DNA from: Perognathus longimembris pacificus
Lineage: Eukaryota > Chordata > Mammalia > Rodentia > Heteromyidae
Direction: 5' to 3'
DNA: 64,000 nucleotides
Assembly (NCBI RefSeq): GCF_023159225.1
Contig: NC_063184.1
Location: 13,381,528-13,445,527 of the forward strand
Shown here: piece after piece, positions 56,481-64,000 of the stretch
How the letters are laid out: the number at the start of each line of letters is the position of its first letter
Position numbering within the stretch: the stretch's first letter is position 1
Notes under the pieces: generated by a model
Database searches by the model: none
What the model saw: the letters and a program-made list of their open reading frames with translations, nothing else
Told to the model about the DNA's origin: nothing
Program-made: the position numbers and the translations under genes

Positions 56481-56999
56481 AAGTTCAATAATGAAAGGTT
56501 GTTTCCAAATTAAAAAGTTGCATGTCAGCAACACACAGAATGAAGTCCAAAGTGTTTTTCAGATCCCTCTCTCTTGCTGTTTACTGATGCCATTGAAATC
56601 ATTGCTCATGCTTATATGATTTCTGTAAATTGAAACTACTTCTAAGGCAGATTCCCCTCTTTGTAAAAATGCAACCAATTTGCTTCTAATTTCTATGATG
56701 TTTTCCCCAAAATTTCTTGTTCTTTTTCTTCCTCCCCTGTTAATACAATTATATTATTCAGTTATAAAATGTTTATCTTCTAGGGTGCAGCACAATTTTC
56801 ATCTACATGTGTCTTCTTATCACTCCATCCTATACTGCTCTGTAGCCTGAATTCTTACATTACTTACTTCTATCATTGATTTTGGTACCCACTAATACAC
56901 AAATTTCTATTCTTAATTATTTATCTCTCGTGAATACGGTGTTTTCTCTAGTAAAGTTTTGAGCATTTCAAAATCAGAGAATTGGGGTGGGAGGCATGG
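56481..56999. other. Unassigned sequence
   Basis: Possible old LINE material. Nothing firm. Confidence 0.4.
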
Positions 57000-57085
57000 C
57001 TGAGAGGGTAGATTGCTAGTTAGTGAGAGAAAGCATCAGATACTTAGTTCAAGTTCCAGTCTTGGACAAAAATAAAAAGACTTTG
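57000..57085 (+). repeat. ID-like monomer
   Basis: Sense: GGCATGGCTGAGAGGGTAGA, TTAGTTCAAGTTCCAGTC, with an A-rich end. Resembles the right half of the composite SINEs. Confidence 0.6.
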
Positions 57086-57754
57086 TTCTATTTTTGTGTG
57101 ACCTTTTAGTGCCTATTCAGAATAGACAGCTACATCGAATTATGCAAATAACCATTGACTGGAACGTATATGAAATGTAAATACATCTGTTATGGTCTAT
57201 CTTCATTGTCTAGAGGGATTTATTAAGGGTGTGTATGTTCTGTGGAAAGGCAGATAATCAATAATGGTCTGTTAAGCCAAGGAATTTTCATCTGTCAGCT
57301 CACCTCAGAGCTCCACAGTTCCCTGACTCACAGACAGGAGATCATTTTGAGACACAAAGGCTTATTCAAGTTAATTAATTCTGTGTAATCTCTCTTAACC
57401 TGTTTAACGTGATAGTCCTGCACACTGAGAACATGGTGTGGATTCCTGAGAGAAATGCTGTGGTGTATGCTGCATAGTTAGATGGATAACATGTGCTATC
57501 TGTTGAGGGAATCAGACCTGTTTCACAAATTGAGAACCTTGCTTGGCCCGGGGGCCAGTGTCTTCACATCTTACAATCATCCTTTGACTCATATTTTGCC
57601 TATACTCATCATAACTTGTCCTTCTGGAACATATTTGTGGAATCTCATTTGATTTTTCAGTTTAAAAACAAACCTCTAATACAGTCTAGATTTAAACATA
57701 GTAGTTAGAATTCCAATGAAAAGTTGTTAGGAAAATGACAGAAATTCTGTGGTA
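57086..57754. other. Unassigned sequence
   Basis: Nothing recognised. Confidence 0.45.
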
Positions 57755-57900
57755 AAATAAGCTTGAGCTAACTCATTGGTTCTCAAGCCTTGTTGGAAAA
57801 GCAGAACCACTGAAGGAACTTTGATAAGATGGATATCTGTAAGGTCTTCCTCACCCATGTTTAATTAAACTCTCCAGATTTGGAACCTGGGTTTTTTAAT
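57755..57900 (+). repeat. MER5-like (hAT) DNA transposon fragment
   Basis: CATTGGTTCTCAAGCCTTGT and TTAATTAAACTCTCCAGATT fit the MER5 order (GTGGTTCTCAA..., then ...AGATTCTGATTTAATTGGT). Diverged. Confidence 0.5.
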
Positions 57901-58261
57901 CCTGGCTTGGGACTTGCCCTCCTCTCCTTGCTCTGGTCTCATGAGCACACATGCCTCTTACCATGGCTTGAACAGATCTAGGACAAACAAACCAGAGGGA
58001 TTCTGAGATATCAGCTCTTCCCAGAGGAGGACTCTGTGAGGAGACAGCAGTGGTTTCCCCTTTGTCACACTGTAGGATTTCTTCCACTGTACCATGTACC
58101 TTTGTTTGAGCCTCCCACAAGGAAGTGTTATGGACCTGCTTTGGTATGCATAGGAAGATTCAGTCAGAATTGGTATCCAGCATCCTATTAACTCTCAAGC
58201 TATGGAGAGTGTTTTCTTGGCCAGGACTAGACACTTCCAAAAGGGATTTCCAAAAGGGATT
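57901..58261. other. Unassigned sequence
   Basis: The direct repeat TTCCAAAAGGGATT occurs twice at about 58235-58262, bordering the L1 that follows. Confidence 0.45.
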
Positions 58262-59195
58262 AATGTTGTTGTTATTATTATTATCTTTGAGTAGCATACA
58301 AAGGAGTTACCATTTCACAAAACAGTTTATGAATGTATCTTGATCACCAATGTCACCACTTTCAACATTCTCACCCATCCTTGCCCTGCCCATACCTTCC
58401 CTCACTCTTCTTACTTTGAGGGATATACATGGATTCTTGTCAGCATTCTCCCCTCTTCTCCTCAGTCTACTACTTTCCCCTTCATCTCACCCCACCCTTT
58501 TTGAGTACCCACTTCCTGGTGGTTTATTTTGCTGAGCTTTGATTTTGGCTTTCTAAGGAATTATACTTTTTTTGAGATCTCCCTTGAATCTATTATATTT
58601 ATGTTGATACATCTATATACACTTGCATATGACCCAACATTTTTCTATTCTGGTTTTTTGTGGGTTTGTTTTTTGTTTTTGTTTTTCTTTTGTCGATCAT
58701 GGGGCTTGAACTCAGGGCCTTGGCACTGTCCCTGAACCCTTTTTCTCAAGGCTAGTGCTCTACCACTTTGAGCCACTGTGCCATTTCTGGCAATTAATTG
58801 GAGATAAGAATCTCACAGACTTTCCTACCCACCTGGCTTTGAACTGTAATCCTCAGACCTCAGGCTCCTGAGTAGCTAGGATTACAGGCATGAGCCACCA
58901 GTGCCCAGCCACTGAACATATTTATTAAGACTTTATAAGCTAAATCCAGCTTCTGCATATAAGGGAAAACACAGATCTTTTGTTTTTCTGGGTCTGACTT
59001 CCTTCACTTAGCATAATTTTTTCCAAGTCTTTGCATTTTTTTTTTTTACAAATGGTGCAATATCATTCTTTCTAATGGGTGAGTAAAATCCCATTGTGTA
59101 TATATACCACATTTTCTTGATCTCTTCACCCATTGAGTGGCATCTGGGCTGACTCCATACCTTGACTATGGTGTGTATAGCTACAATAAGCATGG
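58262..59195 (-). mobile_element. L1 3' UTR and ORF2 C-terminus, split by a SINE
   Basis: Antisense L1. The 3' UTR is at 58262-58650 (ACAAAGGAGTTACCATTTCA). After an inserted SINE it resumes at 58915 and reaches the ORF2 C-terminus at 59008-59193, read on the minus strand as IHTIVKVWSQPRC, then GEEIKKMWYIYTMGFYSPI and KNAKTWKKL. This is the cysteine-containing tail of L1 ORF2p, fossil. Confidence 0.9.
58680..58915 (-). repeat. Composite B1-like + ID-like SINE in L1
   Basis: Antisense: GGGGCTTGAACTCAGGGCCT, CTCAAGGCTAGTGCTCTACC, TCAGGCTCCTGAGTAGCTAG, GGATTACAGGCATGAGCCAC. Good full-length copy. Confidence 0.93.
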
Positions 59196-59639
59196 TTCAT
59201 TGAGAAACCAAACTCCACTTGATACAGAGCTAACTACAAGGCTGAATTCCTATCTTGATTTTACAGCAGAAAAAAAGAAGATATAAAAGGTCTCATTCCT
59301 AAAATAAATATGGCTCATCTTTATTTACCAGAGGAGGCAAATCAAGGAGCATTTCTATCAGTTTTCATCATTTTTGATTATTTTGATTCTATTCACGTTT
59401 CTTTTACACAAGATCTGAAAGTTATTCAAACAAAATGGCACATGACCATTGCTTTACCTACCCTTTGGGGGCTTGGAAATTGTGCTCAAATTCACTGTGC
59501 ATAAGGAACCAAATTGTACACTGTTCTCCATTCAAATAACAGCTCTGACCACCATATAACCATCACCTTCCTTAGCTAACTGGATACACGCATACTGATA
59601 ATTACTATAAAAGTAAGTATCTCACACAAAAGGAACTAA
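59196..59639. other. Unassigned sequence
   Basis: Nothing recognised. Confidence 0.4.
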
Positions 59640-59880
59640 CATTATTGTCTACTAAGTACCAAGTGAATTTTTAGTTCGTGGAGCCCTCATACTAGCCCTG
59701 AGATTGATTTTATTCTCTCTCTCTTTTGTGTGTATGTGTGTGTTAACTTTTTCTTTTGCTGATGAGGAATCCAAGCCTTGGAGATAACTTTAGGTCACTC
59801 TAGGAATAAATGAGGATGCCACAAGGACAAACCCACTTTTTCCATTTCAGCATACTCTTTGAGCTGGAAGTCCCTCAGCA
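59640..59880 (+). repeat. Possible MIR, interrupted by a TG-rich insert
   Basis: GTGGAGCCCTCATACTAGCC, then GATGAGGAATCCAAGCCTTG and TAACTTTAGGTCACTCTAGG follow the MIR core order with TG/CT-rich sequence at 59713-59742 in between. Confidence 0.5.
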
Positions 59881-60279
59881 TGGATAACTAATCTCTCTTG
59901 AGTACTGGAAAGAGTAATGAGCCAAATTATGACCAAGTGTTGCTGAAGTTTTATTATGCCTTGTAAAGGTTTAATTAGAGAAGCACACACTGAAGAGTGA
60001 ATGCATGTGCCTGATACTGGAATTTACCAAAGCACTTTAGAATACTTTTTGGCTAGGAACTAATATGCTGTTGTAGTCTAATATCTTGCCCTGATCATGA
60101 GAGATTCCTCCATAGTGTTTTGAAACCTTATCTTGTTTCTCCATTTGTTATTTTTCTAATCTGTCTAGTATTCTGTTATCACTCCATGAGTACTATGACA
60201 AAGTAAGTTGGGGGCAGTGGGAATGTGAAAAGCAATGGAAGAACTCTTTCTCTTATCTCTACAATGAGAATAGTTGGCA
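59881..60279. other. Unassigned sequence
   Basis: Nothing recognised. Confidence 0.4.
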
Positions 60280-60575
60280 TGGGCCCAGTGGTTAGTGCCT
60301 AGAATCCTGTCTACTTGGGAGGCAGAGATCTGGAGGATCACTGTTTAAATCCACACAAAAAGTTTGTGGGACTACCCCCCCCACCTCATTTCAACCAATG
60401 AAAGCACTGTGGTATGTACTTGTCAACCCAGCTACATAGGAAACATAAAGTTTGTAGCCCAAGCTGGCCTAGACATTAAAAATGAAAACTTGTTAGAAAC
60501 ATAACTGAAGAGTGCTTGCCTACCCAGAGAGAGGCCCTGGGTTCTAACTCCAGTATCACAAAGGGAGAAAAAAGG
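60280..60575 (+). repeat. Composite B1-like + ID-like SINE, diverged
   Basis: Sense: GGGCCCAGTGGTTAGTGCCT, CTTGGGAGGCAGAGATCTGG, then a second B1-like segment and an ID-like end (GAGAGGCCCTGGGTTCTAAC) with an A/G-rich tail. Confidence 0.75.
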
Positions 60576-62854
60576 AAAGGAAAGAAAACAAAGTTACCAT
60601 GCTTTGTAAGGCTATTAAAAGGTGCAGTGTTTCACAGTATTGTAGCACCATTATTCAGTTTCATTTTACTGTCTGTGCAGGACATAGTAAGATAATGAAA
60701 TTTTCTTGAGTTCTTATCTTAGTAAAGAATAGGAAGTTTTCTTTCGTCATTTTAACTTCAGAGAACTTACAAATAAATTTGCCAGATTTTTCTTACCCCT
60801 TAATGTAAGTCTTGATGTAAAACAATGTAGGTCAAAAATGAATTAACTCAGTCACACTAATCTTGGTTTAGAAAAAAAAAAAGACCCATGTTCATCAAGT
60901 GATATATATTTTTAGTTCTGGATTTTTAAAAAAACTTTCTTTTGTTTCAACTAGAAACATGATTTAAAAAACTGTCCACATATTGTCTTCCTAAAAAAAG
61001 AATACTATACGACAGCAAAATACATGGGAAATACTTACAGAGCTTCCTGAATGAGTAAGAAGCCCATGTTGGCTGTGTGAAGTTTCTACTTTACATCTCT
61101 TCCTACCTTTTTGTTTCTTTCAAAAGAGTAACTGTTACTAGAGAGTATATTATAATCTCCAAATACTACTTCCTTAGTTTTCTCACACGAATGGTACAGG
61201 GCTTTCGATTTAAAGTTGAAATGATGGCAGTCATTCTTAGTGTGTTTATGTGTATTACTGATTATAATTTTCACCTTTATCAGCCTTCTGGAGCTCGCAC
61301 CTATTTCTGATGAGATTTATTCCTGTGCTTAGTACTTCCTTCACTGGCAATAGATCACTTGTCTCAACTGCCGGAAATTGATCATGATTTCAACAGTGAT
61401 TATGACATTGAAATCTTTCTTCTGTTGCCTTTCTCAGCTACCAATCTTTGTCATACAAACCTTAGGGTCCATCGGGAGGAAGGAAGTGAGCCATTCCGTT
61501 TCATGCTCTAGAAAAGAGCTTTTGAAGCTTCATTCGGAACTGGTTTAGACTAGGCATGAAAACATGCCCTCGGAAAGCAACCATGCGCTCAGTATCCCTG
61601 CAGCTGCACTGTGTGCACACTGCTGTGATTTAGAAGTATTACCTCCTAGAGAGGTTATTTTCCCCATCAGGGAGAATAAATCTGTGTATTGAATGGACTA
61701 CCTAGATTTCTCCAACTTTCTGGAAAACAATCTTTATAATCATGATGTCATACTGTCATTGGCATTTCCCTAGGGATAAAGATCCACCTCCTCCCCCCAA
61801 AATGTTCATGCCATAGCTATCTGGGGCCCAGGCCCTGAGTTTAAGACTCATGATGGCTACCCACTGTCCCTCTACACACACATTTTAGAAATAGAGAAAG
61901 TCTATATAACTCATTCCCATTGTATTCATGGTCTTGAAAAATAGAATCTTGTTAATGGAATATTTTATATTGGAACACTTCTGCTTACTGTCACTATTAT
62001 TCTATAAATATGAAGCAAACAGTAGTTGATTGCAAACTGTTAGGATAATCAGCCAATATGTTAAATGTATGCACATGTACAACATATATGTAATATATAT
62101 GTTTAATACATAAAATACGTACATGCATTTGTAATGCTTTGGCATATTTTTTATCCAAAGAAGTAGAGTACATTATGGTTATTGTTTTAAGATACTTCAT
62201 TAGTAAAACTACATTATTTGGCTCTACAGTTCTGTGTGTTGCTTATTAAATTTTGGGCAGAAATCTCCCCCCCCCCAAGGAATTAATGCAATTTAAGGTG
62301 AGAGATGGACCATTTTGTATTTATGGTTGGGTGTCTGTGGGAGTGGGAAATCTGTACAACTGTTAACTTACATTTCTTTAAAGGCATGCCAAACTGTTCA
62401 TTCTCTACTAGAAATGTAAGATTAGAATCTGGATGGAAAATAAAGAAACCATTTCAAGTTTTCCATCTCTATAATCTTATTTTTTTCCATGTGACATTCT
62501 TTTCCTGTTGTTGTTAGAAGAGAAAAATAAAATAAAAAGTTTGTGCTTCCTTGAGGTGAAGTGGTAGCCAGAATGGAAAATTTCACAAAACCCTATATTT
62601 GAAACTTTTATTTTAGAGGGTGATTAAAAGTAATAATGTTTAGCATCCTAAATTCTTTACCCACATAATTACATGGTGTAATGGAACATTGCATTTTAGG
62701 ACATTAGTTAAAACCCTGAATTTAAATCAGGACGAAATGCTGAGAAATAGATGGAGAGAGGGCATATAAAATTATGACCACCGATTAAAGAGCAGAGACG
62801 ATTAAGAACACCATCTTTAACAAAGGAAAATGCTGACTTCTACAAAATCTGATT
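60576..62854. other. Mostly unique AT-rich block
   Basis: About 2.3 kb without assigned elements. A possible SINE 3' end scrap lies at 61825-61860 (CCCAGGCCCTGAGTTTAAGA). No convincing exon. Confidence 0.45.
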
Positions 62855-63055
62855 ATCTTTGGGGGTGCTGAGGGTTAAACTCTCAGGGTTTTGTGCTTAT
62901 TAATAAAGGTGAGCTCACTTAAGCCACTCCCCTAAACTTTCAGCTTCATCTTTGAATAGAGTTTCACACCTGGACCTAATCATCCTGGACCGCAGTCCTC
63001 CTGTTGATGCTTCCCACGTAGTTGGAGTGACAGAGACCATTATACCCAACTTTTC
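62855..63055 (-). repeat. Composite B1-like + ID-like SINE, diverged
   Basis: Antisense: TGAGCTCACTTAAGCCACTC and AGTCCTCCTGTTGATGCTTC, with the T-rich start of the next SINE adjoining. Confidence 0.62.
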
Positions 63056-63293
63056 TTTCTTCTGACAGTACTAGGAATTGCACTCCAGGCCTTAGGGTTG
63101 TTAGACAGGTCCTCTACCATCCACCTGAGCCACTTCACCTGCTCTTTTAGGGTTGATGTATTTTGAGATGGGGAATGTTTTAGATGGATCTCATGAAGGT
63201 TTTGTGTTGTTTGCCTGGCTGGTTTGAAACCATGATACCCATCTGAGTAGCTAGGATTACAGGAATAAGCCACCGCAACCAGCTTGATTTTTC
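63056..63293 (-). repeat. Composite B1-like + ID-like SINE
   Basis: Antisense: GGAATTGCACTCCAGGCCTT, GTCCTCTACCATCCACCTGA, GTTTGAAACCATGATACCCA, GTAGCTAGGATTACAGGAAT. It lies directly next to the previous SINE in the same orientation. Confidence 0.85.
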
Positions 63294-63729
63294 TCATTTT
63301 TTGAAGTCAGTGTTCAATGCCTGAAACACAGCAGTAAAAATGATAAAATGTTGAGACCTTGTGTATTAATTTTTCATTCTGTGAAATAGTTTTCTCATGA
63401 AAGAAACATACTCTTTAATGTGAAGTCATTAGTGTAGAAATTGGGAACAGATTTATTTATCCCTCTACGTAAGTGGACTTGCTATTTGATGGCGTTTGTG
63501 TATCAGAGACACAAATCACACAGTAGATAAAGGCTTCTAGAAGCAGGAGAGGGCAGAGCTTAGAGAGATGGAAGAAGGCTGCGACTGCTGTAGGGCCTAG
63601 AACTATGTCCAAGAGAAACAACTGATCTGACCAAATGCCTTAGAAGAGTTGAAGATATATCATGGTTATTGGTATAAACATGGTAATTTCAGTTTTCAAT
63701 TTCAGTTTCGTCTAGAGAACATTATATTT
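63294..63729. other. Unassigned sequence
   Basis: Nothing recognised. Confidence 0.4.
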
Positions 63730-63812
63730 AGGTCTGGAGGTATGGCCAAAGTGAGAAAGCTCCAGCAGTGAGCCAGAGCATGAAGACTTGAGTTCAAGCC
63801 CATTATTTCTTT
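63730..63812 (+). repeat. ID-like monomer
   Basis: Sense: GGTCTGGAGGTATGGCCAAA, ACTTGAGTTCAAGCCCATTA. Right-half type. Confidence 0.6.
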
Positions 63813-63866
63813 GAAATTGTGAAATGCTTTGTTCCCTTGTCTTTCACCCAAATGTAAGCATATCAC

Positions 63867-63901
63867 CATATATATATATATGTATATATATATATACATA
63901 T
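63867..63901 (+). repeat. (TA)n microsatellite
   Basis: About 16 TA units with one TG interruption. Confidence 0.95.
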
Positions 63902-63906
63902 TTTTT

Positions 63907-63931
63907 AGGTATGTGGAAGTTCCACATACCT
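63907..63931. repeat. 25-bp near-perfect palindrome
   Basis: Arms AGGTATGTGGAA (63907-63918) and TTCCACATACCT (63920-63931) are exact reverse complements around a single G at 63919. It follows the TA repeat and a T6 run. Could extrude as a cruciform. No gene context. Confidence 0.95.
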
Positions 63932-64000
63932 TATGATTTGTATTGACTTACCTAAATGTTCTTTTTGCCAGCATTTAATCATATCAGTTTAATCATTTGT

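Overview
This window looks like nuclear DNA from a rodent of the superfamily Geomyoidea (kangaroo rats, pocket mice, pocket gophers). The evidence is the interspersed repeats. Six copies belong to a roughly 200-bp dimeric tRNA/ID-type SINE that I recognise as the IDL-Geo type described from geomyoids. There are also about thirty copies of a composite SINE with a 7SL/B1-like left half and an ID-like right half, plus rodent-type L1 elements. Older mammal-wide repeats (MIR, L2, MLT1 LTRs, MER2, MER5-like) fill much of the rest. I cannot tell the genus or the chromosome.

I find no protein-coding gene, no host exon and no tRNA, rRNA or known ncRNA gene. Every long open frame falls inside a repeat (L1 ORF2 relics, SINEs, L2, LTRs, microsatellites) or is short and unrecognisable. 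The window is intergenic or deep-intronic DNA.

Layout. Positions 1-1277 are a decayed L1 ORF2 segment. Positions 1.5-10 kb are dense in SINEs and microsatellites, with L1 and MER2 pieces and an MLT1 LTR at 10.07-10.4 kb. Positions 10.4-16.6 kb are mostly unique sequence with an old L1 end at 13.9-14.5 kb. Positions 16.6-22.3 kb hold MIR, MLT1, L2 and several SINEs, including a very young IDL copy at 20.3 kb. Positions 22.3-27 kb are mostly unique, with a MER2 element split by an ID SINE. Positions 27-31.9 kb are SINE-rich. Two L1 copies with inverted 5' parts (twin-priming structure) lie at 33.8-34.6 kb and 38.85-40.0 kb. Positions 40-42.6 kb are unique apart from two long microsatellites. 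Positions 42.6-47 kb contain SINEs and two short L1 tails with clear target-site duplications. Positions 47-49 kb are the largest repeat-poor block in the second half. Positions 49-60.6 kb hold nested SINE, L1, L2 and LTR insertions. Positions 60.6-64 kb are mostly unique and end in a 25-bp palindrome beside a TA microsatellite.

There are no genes acting together. The biology on view is retrotransposition: autonomous L1 copies, SINEs presumably mobilised by L1, target-site duplications, nested insertions and twin-primed L1 copies. I saw no undescribed gene system. The best leads are the two 5'-inverted L1s, a young SINE subfamily with its own diagnostic bases, and several non-B-DNA-prone tracts.
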